From: Mojavia pulchra JT2-VF2
Lineage (GTDB): Bacteria > Cyanobacteriota > Cyanobacteriia > Cyanobacteriales > Nostocaceae
Reading direction: 5' to 3'
Length of the DNA: 64,000 bases
NCBI GenBank assembly: GCA_019359325.1
Contig: JAHHHN010000005.1
Span: 186,001 to 250,000 of the forward strand
Below the pieces are notes generated by a model. That model saw nothing but the letters and a program-made list of their open reading frames with translations. It was not told where the DNA came from and did no database searches. Each line of letters starts with the position of its first letter. The first letter of the stretch is position 1. Shown here one piece after another: positions 17,592-25,535 of the stretch. Both the position numbers and the translations under genes were made by a program.

Positions 17592-17984
17592 ATGCCTAGA
17601 ATTGAAACCAGAACCGAACCCATGACGATAAAAATGGGCCCCCATCATCCATCAATGCACGGTGTTTTGCGGTTGATTGTGACATTGGATGGGGAAAATG
17701 TGATCGACTGTGAACCAGTACTTGGCTACCTGCACCGGGGGATGGAAAAAATCGCGGAAAACCGCACCATCCAAATGTTCAATGAAGCTGTCACAGTCAA
17801 CGCTGTGGAACAGTTGGCTGGTATCACCATTCCGAAACGCGCCAGCTACATCCGTGTCATCATGCTAGAGCTAAATCGAATTGCCAACCACCTGCTTTGG
17901 CTTGGGCCGTTTGCCGCAGATTTAGGCGCTCAAACTCCCTTTTTCTACATTTTCCGTTCGGAGTATATTTTATATAATTTATAG
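17592..17984 (+). pseudogene. ndhH: Truncated ndhH (NDH-1 subunit H) with an internal deletion
   Basis: The 130 codons match the N-terminal third of NdhH, the 49-kDa-type subunit of photosynthetic NDH-1 (normally ~394 aa). [20 protein letters not shown] and [20 protein letters not shown] are intact. Between AENRT and MFNEAV the conserved YVPYVSRWDY block of about 14-16 residues is missing. The frame then ends RSEYILYNL-stop where NdhH has ..IYDLW, so the stop may be a Trp codon mutated to TAG. No further NdhH sequence was seen downstream. It is a decayed duplicate; a functional ndhH must be elsewhere. Confidence 0.85.
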
Positions 17985-18338
17985 TTAACTCTATCTGAAG
18001 GTATGAGTATTTATGAAATCTATCTGTTGTGCAGATCACAAAAATTAGAACTACTACAAATTTATCCAATTCTCTATCGATAAGTCGCTTGTAGTTGCTT
18101 ATGAAGCAGCAGACTAAGACATTGCAAAACTGTAAGATGTGTTAAAAGCAATTCCAAACGTAATGCTTAATGAGTAGCTCAGTTTGCTTAGATGCGTTAT
18201 TGAGCGCCAATTATTAAAAATTATACTTAATACTAAATATTAAAACTTATCATGAAGATTAAGTAGTGCGATCGCCCATGAATGGCTGATTTGGAAATTA
18301 ATTTTAAGTGATTCCCCAGTCTTCTTGTACTCTTAAAT
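17985..18338. other. Relic zone downstream of the ndhH fragment
   Basis: A 26-codon ORF at 18003-18083 (MSIYEIYLLCRSQKLELLQI...) has a GAAGG-like site just upstream. The overlapping frame that follows reads DKSLVVAYEAAD, then DIAKL, DVLKAIPNVMLNE and LSLLRCVIERQLLK, separated by TAA, TAA and TAG at places where Gln would fit. This looks like a decayed gene with C-to-T changes, but it could be chance. A HIP1-type site lies at 18268. Confidence 0.3.
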
Positions 18339-19610
18339 CTAAGCCTCAAGTAATTGAGTTGCAAATTGGATCGCCTCTGTTGGTGTCGAGACTTTTCCTT
18401 CGGCTTGTGCGATCGCAATTTCTGTTAATAACTTGCCAATCAATGGTGAAGGTGGGATTTTTAATGCTAGAATAATTTCCTTCCCACTTACTATTTGAGT
18501 GGGATGAGCGACCAGATCATCAGGGTTCAGGTAGCGGCTGATCAACGGTGCGTAGACGCATAGCGACTTTTGGCCAGATATCGGCTCTACCAGAATATCA
18601 TCAGCTAATGCCAATACTGCTACAGCGCTAAATACTGTACCTGCTTCTTGGAAGAGGAAATACTGCTCCCTTAAAGGCATATTTGCTACTTTTAGCTGTG
18701 GGGACAGTTTTAAGGCTGTGGTAACAGATCGAATTTCGGCGCGACTGTAAGCGAGTCGCATTAATTCTACTTCGGCAGCTTCTGGATCAGAGTGGACAAG
18801 GCAAGCAAGTTTGGCGATACCTAACCATGTGGTTTTGATGGTATCACGTACATACTCTTGCAGTTGTGACCCTAGAGGCTGCCAATTTTTTGCTATTAAG
18901 GCAGCTGCTGTATCAACTGCTGCAAGTTTGTTGAAGCTTTCACGAGTAGCATTTTTAAACAAAGGCGCAAGTAAACCATCTTCCCAAGCACTTGTGAGCC
19001 AAGGAGTACCTAAAGGAGTTGCTAAGAGATAGCCAATTTCTACCCGTACTCGTTCTGCTGCTACTTTCGTAATGTGTGATGCCAAAGAACGAATTGTTGC
19101 TTGGGTAGTTGGCTCAATTGTAAAATCAAGTTGGGCGGCTTGGCGATAGGCTCGCATTAATCGTAAAGGATCATCCTCTAAGTTCTTAGGTGAAATCATT
19201 CGCAAAAGACGCTGTTGTAAATCAACAACACCTTGCAGGGAATCAATGATTTCTTGAGTATGAGGATTGTAGGCGATCGCATTGACTGTAAAATCCCGCC
19301 GATGCAAATCTGTTTCTAAACTAGCTCCTTCTTGCTGGGCAATGTCAACTGTGGCGTGGGGAAACACTACACGAGCAATTTGTCGTTCTGCATCTAGTAA
19401 AACAAAACCAGCCTGATAATGTTTGGCGATCGCTCTTGCAACCTTGACTGCATCAGCGGGGATCACAAAATCTAGATCTAAATATTCACGACTTCTGCCT
19501 AAAAGCGCATCCCGTACCGCGCCACCGACCATATACGCTGGTTGTGGCAACAATTCTAGGCTAAACGGCCAGGTTTCGGGAGCTAGGATAAAAGGAACTG
19601 AAGGATGCAT
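18339..19610 (-). CDS. cca: CCA tRNA nucleotidyltransferase (class II)
   Basis: A 423-aa enzyme counted from Met6 of the longer frame (MHPSV..), chosen because the five upstream residues are atypical; 19625 is the alternative start. Class II nucleotidyltransferase motifs are seen: GGAVRDALLGR, the metal-binding DLDFV, RRDFTVNA and the template region around DDPLRLMRAYR. The family adds CCA, or C or A only, to tRNA 3' ends; some cyanobacteria split these activities between two proteins, so it may be an A-adding or CC-adding enzyme. Near residues 355-370 (18548-18572) an in-frame insert derived from a dispersed repeat encodes KSLCVYAP. It is divergent from ycf34. Confidence 0.85.
   Translation of the reverse strand: MHPSVPFILAPETWPFSLELLPQPAYMVGGAVRDALLGRSREYLDLDFVIPADAVKVARAIAKHYQAGFVLLDAERQIARVVFPHATVDIAQQEGASLETDLHRRDFTVNAIAYNPHTQEIIDSLQGVVDLQQRLLRMISPKNLEDDPLRLMRAYRQAAQLDFTIEPTTQATIRSLASHITKVAAERVRVEIGYLLATPLGTPWLTSAWEDGLLAPLFKNATRESFNKLAAVDTAAALIAKNWQPLGSQLQEYVRDTIKTTWLGIAKLACLVHSDPEAAEVELMRLAYSRAEIRSVTTALKLSPQLKVANMPLREQYFLFQEAGTVFSAVAVLALADDILVEPISGQKSLCVYAPLISRYLNPDDLVAHPTQIVSGKEIILALKIPPSPLIGKLLTEIAIAQAEGKVSTPTEAIQFATQLLEA
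18548..18572. repeat. Dispersed-repeat-like insert inside cca
   Basis: gtgcgtagacgcatagcgac within the cca coding frame resembles the gcgtagacgc.../gcgtagcg... dispersed repeats at 3994-4083 and 5331-5384. It keeps the reading frame and lies in the less conserved C-terminal part. Confidence 0.45.
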
Positions 19611-19696
19611 TGTAATAAAAATCAACCCAGCAACTAATGAATATAAGTTTGGCTTAAGCTAGATTAACAATAAAGGTTCCTGGAGTTGGTTCTATT

Positions 19697-19945
19697 ATGT
19701 GTATTTGCGTGAATTGCCACTATGTAGACCGCTGTGTAACCTATCACGCCGTAGAAACGCAGCATCAACAGCCCCACTTGACCGAAACACCCAATTTTGA
19801 TCCCAATGAACCTTCGATCAATGTCAACATCCGCACTAAAGAGGACATCATTGAAATGGAATGGGATGTTGTCGGTTGTCTCAGCTTTAAGCGAGAAACT
19901 GGTAAATGGTCGAAGTTGCGTCCGGGTGAATTAGTACCAACGTAA
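19697..19945 (+). CDS. ycf34: Ycf34 family protein
   Basis: An 82-aa protein starting MCICVNCHYVDRC, with Cys2, Cys4, Cys7 and Cys13, followed by TYHAVETQH, IRTKEDIIEMEWDVVGCLSF and GKWSKLRPGE. This is the complete Ycf34 signature. Ycf34 of cyanobacteria has been reported to bind an Fe-S cluster and to affect photosynthetic electron transport. It is a single gene, divergent from cca, and precedes tsaB by 131 bases. Confidence 0.93.
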   Translation: MCICVNCHYVDRCVTYHAVETQHQQPHLTETPNFDPNEPSINVNIRTKEDIIEMEWDVVGCLSFKRETGKWSKLRPGELVPT

Positions 19946-20076
19946 CGTTATGAGTTATGAGTGTTGCGGAGCGAGTAATTCTGAAATATTTGTTTGGTTA
20001 CAGGTATATCTGATAAACTCGCTCATGTAGGTACTCTTGTTTCTACAGTTATAGAACACAGATATTTAAATTAATT

Positions 20077-20730
20077 TTGACCACTGAGCTAGAAAATCTC
20101 CAAGTAACAAAATACAGTTTGGCACTGCACACCACAACGCCCGAATTAGGTTTGGCAATTAGTAATTTTGCAGATGACACGCGCTCTCAGGTATGGAATT
20201 TAGGGCGTGATTTATCTAGCCTTGTACATCAATATTTAATTGAATTTATCCAACCACAAACTTGGTCAGATTTAGATTTTCTGGCAGTAGCAAAAGGGCC
20301 TGGCGGTTTTACAGGAACTCGAATTGGGGTTGTTCTCGCTCGTACTTTGGGGCAACAGTTAGATATTCCTGTATTTGCAATTTCTACGTTAGCCGCAGTA
20401 GCTTGGGCTGAAAAAGAAAGCCAACAAGCGGATGCTATTGCTGTGGAAATGCCAGCACAAAGGGGTCAAGTTTTTGGTGCTATTTATCAATCTAGCCCTG
20501 ATGTTTGTGGTTTAACAACTTTATTGCCAGATACTGTGTTTACACCAGAAGTATGGCAGGAGACTTTAGCTAACTGGAATACAACTTATAAGCTGATTGC
20601 AGCAAAATCTGAGTTAGCTGCAACGGTGACAAGTATTTTGGAACTAGCTTATCTGGACTGGCAACAAGGTAAGCGTCCTAATTGGTCAGAGGCTTTGCCC
20701 TATTATGGGCAACATCCAGTAGATGTTTGA
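20077..20730 (+). CDS. tsaB: tRNA threonylcarbamoyladenosine biosynthesis protein TsaB
   Basis: A 217-aa ASKHA-fold protein that partners TsaD in forming t6A37 in ANN-decoding tRNAs. Features: LALHTTTPELGLAI at the N-terminus, then the hallmark AVAKGPGGFTGTRIGVVLAR, IPVFAISTLAAVAWA, and the EMPAQRGQVFGAIY segment. No suitable ATG exists upstream, and TTG at 20077 is the first usable start with normal family length. The ATP-site residues of TsaD are absent, as expected for TsaB. Confidence 0.9.
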   Translation: MTTELENLQVTKYSLALHTTTPELGLAISNFADDTRSQVWNLGRDLSSLVHQYLIEFIQPQTWSDLDFLAVAKGPGGFTGTRIGVVLARTLGQQLDIPVFAISTLAAVAWAEKESQQADAIAVEMPAQRGQVFGAIYQSSPDVCGLTTLLPDTVFTPEVWQETLANWNTTYKLIAAKSELAATVTSILELAYLDWQQGKRPNWSEALPYYGQHPVDV

Positions 20731-20832
20731 TTAAACAAAGAAAAATGCCTCTATCGATGTTTGAGATATAGTCAGTCCGCCGCAATTTGCAGGCGCTTTG
20801 GCGATTACTGTTTCCCCATGATGAAAATAAAA

Positions 20833-20878
20833 TTGCTCAATTAAAAGCGATATTATATAAAAATGATTATCATTATCT
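20833..20878 (+). promoter_or_regulatory. Putative promoter with Zur/Fur-type operator
   Basis: TGATTATCATTATCT at 20864-20878 differs at only two positions from TGATAATCATTATCA, a Zur/Fur-type palindrome as known in cyanobacteria. Just upstream are a -35-like TTGCTC (20833-20838) and, 17 bases on, a -10-like TATAAA (20856-20861), so the operator would cover the start point of transcription. It sits immediately before the ATG of a COG0523/CobW gene, a class often repressed by Zur. The match was read by eye. Confidence 0.6.
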
Positions 20879-20879
20879 T

Positions 20880-21677
20880 ATGCCTGTACCAAACATTATT
20901 GTCGTTACTGGTTCATCTGGGGCTGGAAAAACCACCTGGATTTGCCAACAGATGCGAGATACTGCTGCTGTTGACAAAGTAATTTATTTCAGCCCTAGTA
21001 CTGGGACTGTTCCCATTGACCAAACCCGCATAGCTACTGAATTTCCTGGTATACAAGTCTTTGGTGATGGTCAGGAAGTTGAATTCTTCCATCAAATACC
21101 CAAAGCAGATGCAGTTTATATCGAATGGGGATTTTACTTAGAGTTGGGAGCGATGGGCTACGCCCCGCCTTTGGCGATCGCACAAATATTAGACAATCTG
21201 ACTTACCGTGCCATAGCAGTCCTACCACCCGACCTCAAAAACTCTGAATATCATGCTTGGACAAACGAGATTGTACGCGGCGCACCAACCCAAACCAGCA
21301 CCGCTGAAACTTTATGGCGGGCGGCAAGCAACGGTCAAGTAATTGATGAAAATAGTTTAGAAGAATTTTGGTACGAAATCACCCACGGCGCTTACGGTCT
21401 CGTCAGCCGCGCCAAAGGAATTTTTGACGTTAACGATGGCAGGTCACTTTATTGTGATTTTGTTGCTGGCGTTCCCCCGACGGATTTTTTGGAATTAGAC
21501 TTACCACGTTATTTAGAGGGTAGACCTCAGCGTTTCGGTGGTATAGAAGTGGTGGGCAAAAACTTGGATGAAGCAGCTTTAAGGCAAACATTATCAGATT
21601 GTTGTTTATCTGACGCTGCGATTTTGCAATACCAACAACAAGTGAAAGAGATTTTATTAGAAGGTGAATTAGTGTGA
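20880..21677 (+). CDS. CobW/COG0523-type GTPase, candidate zinc metallochaperone
   Basis: A 265-aa P-loop GTPase starting MPVPNIIVVTGSSGAGKTTW, Walker A near the N-terminus as usual for CobW/HypB/UreG-class proteins. A longer frame begins at a TTG at 20787, but the putative promoter and Zur-like operator at 20833-20878 would then lie inside the gene, and the extra 31 residues show no conserved feature. Members use GTP to hand metal to target proteins. The usual CxCC metal motif of COG0523 is not evident, which makes this a divergent branch. The stretch GYAPPLAIAQ (21150-21180) derives from a dispersed repeat. The start of the next gene overlaps the stop by four bases. Confidence 0.75.
   Translation: MPVPNIIVVTGSSGAGKTTWICQQMRDTAAVDKVIYFSPSTGTVPIDQTRIATEFPGIQVFGDGQEVEFFHQIPKADAVYIEWGFYLELGAMGYAPPLAIAQILDNLTYRAIAVLPPDLKNSEYHAWTNEIVRGAPTQTSTAETLWRAASNGQVIDENSLEEFWYEITHGAYGLVSRAKGIFDVNDGRSLYCDFVAGVPPTDFLELDLPRYLEGRPQRFGGIEVVGKNLDEAALRQTLSDCCLSDAAILQYQQQVKEILLEGELV
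21150..21183. repeat. Dispersed-repeat-like insert inside the CobW-type gene
   Basis: gatgggctacgccccgcctt followed by tggcgatcgc resembles Nostoc small dispersed repeats (gggctacgcccc palindromic core plus HIP1). It keeps the frame and encodes GYAPPLAIA within the GTPase domain. Confidence 0.5.
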
Positions 21678-22483
21678 AAATAGCCGTCATGTCATGTATT
21701 CATGGCAATTACGAAGCCTTGGATGCTGTATTACTAGATATCGATCAGCAAAAAGCTGAAAAAATCTTTTGTGTCGGCGATTTGGTAGGATATGGCCCAC
21801 ATCCGAATGCAGTCATAGCTCAAATTCGTTCTTTAGATATTCCCACCTGCGCGGGCTGTTGGGATGAAGATATTGTGGAAGGATTGAATGCTTGCGATTG
21901 CAGTTATCCCTCTTTATTGGCAGAAAAAAGAGGACAGCAGGCTCACGAATGGACTAATAAAGAAATTCACCCGGAAAACCGCGAATTCTTAGCTAAGTTG
22001 CCACACAGTCTTAAAGAGGAAAATTTAGCTTTTGTTCATGGCAGTCCTTATAGCAACCATGAGTATTTGTTGCCTGAACTAGACGCTTTTGTAGCACTAG
22101 AGCGAGTACTTTCCACAGATTCAGATGTGCTTTTTTGTGGTCATACTCATGTGCCTTATGCCCGGACTCTTGATGCTGGACAGTTACAAGTCCGGGTTGG
22201 TAGAGGAGAAAAAACACAGGAAATCAGTTTTACATCTCCTCTCAAACAGATTGTAAATGTGGGTTCAGTGGGAGAACCCCGACATGGACGACCGAATGCT
22301 ACCTATGCGATTTATGACACAGATACCCAACAAGTGAAGCTGCGAGAAGTAGCTTACGACTATCAAAAAACCTGTACAGCCATTATTGAGAAAGGTTTAC
22401 CTGCAATTTTTGCTTGGCGGTTGGTACATGGGTTGGAATATGCAGAACGGGCAGATGACCCGACTCATGTGTGTACAAGGTGA
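21674..22483 (+). CDS. Metallophosphoesterase (calcineurin-like, YfcE/MJ0936-type)
   Basis: A 269-aa protein of the metallophosphatase superfamily. Motifs: SCIHGNYEALDAVL (position 8 is Cys where most members have Asp), GDLVGYGPHPNAV, FVHGSP and the C-terminal CGHTHVPY. The GNHD motif is replaced by CAGCWDED. Most but not all metal ligands are kept, so activity is plausible with altered metal preference; Cys could favour zinc. The start overlaps the CobW-type stop (GTGA), so the genes are coupled. Substrate unknown. Confidence 0.88.
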   Translation: MKIAVMSCIHGNYEALDAVLLDIDQQKAEKIFCVGDLVGYGPHPNAVIAQIRSLDIPTCAGCWDEDIVEGLNACDCSYPSLLAEKRGQQAHEWTNKEIHPENREFLAKLPHSLKEENLAFVHGSPYSNHEYLLPELDAFVALERVLSTDSDVLFCGHTHVPYARTLDAGQLQVRVGRGEKTQEISFTSPLKQIVNVGSVGEPRHGRPNATYAIYDTDTQQVKLREVAYDYQKTCTAIIEKGLPAIFAWRLVHGLEYAERADDPTHVCTR

Positions 22484-22510
22484 TGAGGCATAGGGATAGG
22501 AAGTGCACAG

Positions 22511-23272
22511 ATGAATAAATGGGCGATTTTGAGTGGAATCGAAGGTAATTTAGCGGCTTATGAGGCTGTAATTGCGGATATTAAGCGTCAGGGTGATACG
22601 GTAGAAGCTTTGTATATTTTGGGCGACTTGGTGGGGCCAAGATCAGAAGCCGAGAAGTTAGTAGAACGGGTGCTTAACCCACGGCGTGGAGAATTAGAAC
22701 CCTTGATTTGTAAGGGATGGTGGGAAGAACAGTGTTTGATTTTGCATGGTCTGGGAGCGACTGGGGATGCTCCTGAACTGATGGCAAAATATGGAAGTGA
22801 TACTGTTGAGATGTTGGGCGAATGTGTTTCTCGCAAGACAGTACAATGGTTGCGATCGCTCGATTTTGGTTTTTTTGAATTGGATTGTTTGTTAATCCAC
22901 GGTTCAACGCTAGGTGTGGACGAAGAATTAACCCCAGAAACTCCCCCAATCCAAATGCTTGATAGTCTGTCACGGATACAAGCAAATAACTTGTTCTGTG
23001 GGCGTTCTGGTTTAACTTTTCAGTATCAGCTGCAAACTGGTTCTATTACTACTAAACTTACCACTCTTGATAACCAAGCGCCTCCGCAAACTGTTACTGT
23101 TCCACCGCGTCAAGTCATTGGGGTGGGGAATGTGGGACGCACACTAGGTCAAGCAACCTATGCCCTCTACAACCCTAATATAAATCAAGTGGAATTCAAG
23201 ACTGTGTATTACGGCAATAGTAAGGGATTTCAAAGCCAGCGCCAAGTTACAAAATCGAAATTCCGCGTCTAA
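22511..23272 (+). CDS. Pseudo-metallophosphoesterase paralogue
   Basis: This 253-aa protein aligns in order with the preceding gene but has lost the metal-binding residues: SGIEGN replaces SDIHGN, GDLVGPRS replaces GDLVGYGP, KGWWEEQ stands at the GNHD place, and CGRSG replaces CGHTH; only LIHGS stays recognisable. The fold looks intact (GVGNVGRTLGQATYALYN near the end parallels NVGSVGEPRHGR.. in its neighbour). It is likely a catalytically dead subunit or regulator of the neighbour. It starts 27 bases after the neighbour's stop, so it is probably the third gene of the Zur-box operon. Confidence 0.75.
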   Translation: MNKWAILSGIEGNLAAYEAVIADIKRQGDTVEALYILGDLVGPRSEAEKLVERVLNPRRGELEPLICKGWWEEQCLILHGLGATGDAPELMAKYGSDTVEMLGECVSRKTVQWLRSLDFGFFELDCLLIHGSTLGVDEELTPETPPIQMLDSLSRIQANNLFCGRSGLTFQYQLQTGSITTKLTTLDNQAPPQTVTVPPRQVIGVGNVGRTLGQATYALYNPNINQVEFKTVYYGNSKGFQSQRQVTKSKFRV

Positions 23273-23603
23273 ATCAATTATCAAGTTAATGGTGCGTATG
23301 TGCCAAAAGCACAGTGCAACCATCCTAAAACGATGGTTAGGCAATAGCACCCGCAAGCGATCGCTCTGCACTGATGCTGAAATTTTGAAATTCCTAAATA
23401 TCTATCTTAGGTATGAAATCAAATAATAACTCTAGGCAGTGGCTTCAGCCGTGCAGAATAACTAGGATATTATATTATTAGTCAGCCGCCACACCGAATT
23501 GTCTATTGATTGCGCGTACTTAAGATTTCTTAACTGTTTGGGTAGCCTGAAGTGCCTTAACTAAATTTTCCTTGGCAAAGCAACAGATACTAACAAAACA
23601 GAT
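23273..23603. other. Intergenic, one small hairpin
   Basis: aaccatc (23318-23324) and gatggtt (23332-23338) form a 7-bp hairpin 46 bases after the phosphoesterase stop, without a T-run, so termination there is uncertain. A HIP1 site is at 23358. Nothing else was recognised before the pentapeptide gene at 23604. Confidence 0.45.
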
Positions 23604-24134
23604 ATGAAAGCAAATGAAATCCTGACAAAGTATGCAGAAGGAACTAGAGACTTTACTGGTATCAACCTGAGTGAGGCAGATTTAAGAGAAGTCAATCTTA
23701 GTGGAGCAATTTTAGATAAAGCTATCTTGGATGGTGCTAATCTTACTTCTGCTAATTTAGCGCAAACTAGCTTAATTGAAGCAGACTTGAACGGAGCTAA
23801 TTTGAGTAATGCTGATCTGACTAGCAGTAACTTAACTGGGGCTATTTTAGATGGAGCCATTTTAGATGCAGCTATCTTAGATGGAGCTAATTTGAGTCAA
23901 GCTGATTTAACTGTTGCCAAGCTGATTGAAGCTAATCTGAGTGAAGCGGAATTGCATGAGACAAATTTGAAAGCTGCGAATTTAGATAAAGCCGATTTGA
24001 GTGGAGCCGACTTAACTGTAGCTGACCTGACTCAGGCAAATCTCACCCAAGCAGACTTGAACGAGGCTAATTTGAGCGGGGCTAATTTAGAGGGAGCGAA
24101 TTTAGAAGGAACGATTCTAGATGAGAATGTTTAA
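23604..24134 (+). CDS. Pentapeptide repeat protein
   Basis: 176 aa, almost entirely A(D/N)LxX pentapeptide repeats from about residue 18 to 172, such as ADLREVNLSGAILDKAILDG. These fold into a right-handed quadrilateral beta-helix. The first ~17 residues (MKANEILTKYAEGTRDF) form a short cap typical of small cyanobacterial members. No signal peptide, so probably cytosolic. Function is unknown for most members; a few imitate DNA or bind gyrase. It stands alone. Confidence 0.95.
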   Translation: MKANEILTKYAEGTRDFTGINLSEADLREVNLSGAILDKAILDGANLTSANLAQTSLIEADLNGANLSNADLTSSNLTGAILDGAILDAAILDGANLSQADLTVAKLIEANLSEAELHETNLKAANLDKADLSGADLTVADLTQANLTQADLNEANLSGANLEGANLEGTILDENV

Positions 24135-24363
24135 CCTTTGACCTCTAATCCCTGCGTAACCCTTGGCTTATTACGATCGCTTTTCTATATGACAGATCAA
24201 AGTGCGGAATGGGGTTACAATCAACAATCACAGTTAACGATGGCTTGATGTGCCTTTATGCATAGGCGATCGCTTGGCTCAGATAACTTTCTTAACCGAA
24301 CCATAGTGTTATAAATTATCTTGCGATTTCGTAAAAGTAGGATTTGGTTGTGAGAAATGCTAT

Positions 24364-24891
24364 TCAAGAGGAGGGATATCTATTAAAAACTGCAACTGAG
24401 CCTTTATCATCAAAGGAAAACACAGTAAACGGGTCTTTTTGATTCCCCATCTCCATACCAGGAGTTCCAACAGGCATTTGAGGAACAGATAAACCAGCTA
24501 CATTTGGCTTTTCTTGAAGCAGACGTTTGATATCGTCCGCTGGTACATGTCCTTCGATGACATACCCATTAACAATTGCTGTGTGGCAAGATGACAAGTT
24601 ATCCGGCAGGTTGTACCTTTGTTTAACTGCCTGGATATCAGGAATAGGAAAGTCTTTGATTTCAAAACCCTTTGCTTTTAAGTGGTCAATCCACCCACTA
24701 CAACAGCTACAGTCTGGACTGCGATATACAGTGGCATCCGGCAGTGTTAGAGCATTACTCATAGGAGCAGTGCTTCCCAAGATGCACAACATCCCTGTTG
24801 TTAGACAAATCGTTAAAAATACTCTAACAGCAACACGTATACCGATGAAGCGCAACCACTTTTGCCAATGAATAAGTTGTTTGAGCAACAT
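24364..24891 (-). CDS. DUF411 metal-binding protein with N-terminal signal or anchor
   Basis: A 175-aa product from the Met of MLLKQLIHW (24889-24891); a longer frame to 25011 exists but adds a Cys-rich segment ahead of the hydrophobic helix VAVRVFLTICLTTGMLCILG, which suits an internal signal sequence better when it is near the start. The mature part carries the DUF411 features: YRSPDCSCCSGWIDHLKAKG with a CxCC site, SCHTAIVNGYVIEGHVPADD and the Met-rich end VPQMPVGTPGMEMG. DUF411 proteins are periplasmic and often found with copper-handling genes; copper or other soft-metal binding is inferred. Confidence 0.85.
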   Translation of the reverse strand: MLLKQLIHWQKWLRFIGIRVAVRVFLTICLTTGMLCILGSTAPMSNALTLPDATVYRSPDCSCCSGWIDHLKAKGFEIKDFPIPDIQAVKQRYNLPDNLSSCHTAIVNGYVIEGHVPADDIKRLLQEKPNVAGLSVPQMPVGTPGMEMGNQKDPFTVFSFDDKGSVAVFNRYPSS

Positions 24892-25011
24892 CTGAACCTT
24901 CTTAAGTTCTGTAAAGTAAAAGTAAGCATCAATAACTGCATTATGGCACAAGCTGCAATAGCCGTAATCCTGTTCACTTTTGCTTATGACCAATGATTCA
25001 ACGGCGGACAA

Positions 25012-25535
25012 GCCCCTAAATTCTATTTACCCGTTTTCTGTCACTCTCCCAAAACAAAAATCGAAGGCAACTTTTAAAACTCTAACTGGGGTTAGGTTTG
25101 TGGCTTTATATTCTAATATGATGGATAACATTATTGCTTTAGGATGAAACTCTTGTCTGGTAAGGGTTACATCTTTTTATCTAGGGAAAGTGACAGAAGA
25201 GGGGTAATTAGGAAAAAGTGGAATCGGCAATGAAAATACTTCTACCTCCGCCAATGCTTTGTCGTAGAGGTAGAAATTTTTTTTACAGACATAAGTTTGC
25301 TAACAACTGTACCAATGAACATGGTTGGAGTAAAATTTAACACGCTATAATAAAAAATTTTGTAAGCGTTGTTTGCCAACATCGAAGTTGAAGTAATTGG
25401 GCGAAACTAATTAGCTGCTTCTGTTACGTGTCGCAACAGATAATTTTCCTTAACTGAACTGTATTCGCACCGATCTATCTGAGTACCATAGTTTTTGATG
25501 CTGGGTTGTAGTACCTTCTCAAGAAGCAAGAAACC
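25012..25535. other. Intergenic upstream of dhaK holding an orphan terminator
   Basis: No protein gene was found. The main feature is a plus-strand hairpin plus T-run at 25240-25284 that belongs to no annotated plus-strand gene, hinting at a small RNA in roughly 25050-25284. The region after it (25290-25500) is the likely dhaK leader; no known riboswitch fold was recognised. Confidence 0.5.
25240..25284 (+). terminator. Rho-independent terminator without an obvious upstream gene
   Basis: ttctacctc (25240-25248) pairs perfectly with gaggtagaa (25267-25275) and is followed by an uninterrupted run of about nine T. The loop is 18 bases. There is no plus-strand gene within 1 kb upstream, so it may end a non-coding RNA. 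Confidence 0.75.

Noticed and set aside
20787-20879. N-terminal extension of the CobW-like protein from a TTG
   Set aside because: It would place a promoter-like pair and the Zur-type operator inside the gene, and the extra residues carry no recognisable feature; ATG at 20880 starts directly at the first beta-strand before Walker A.
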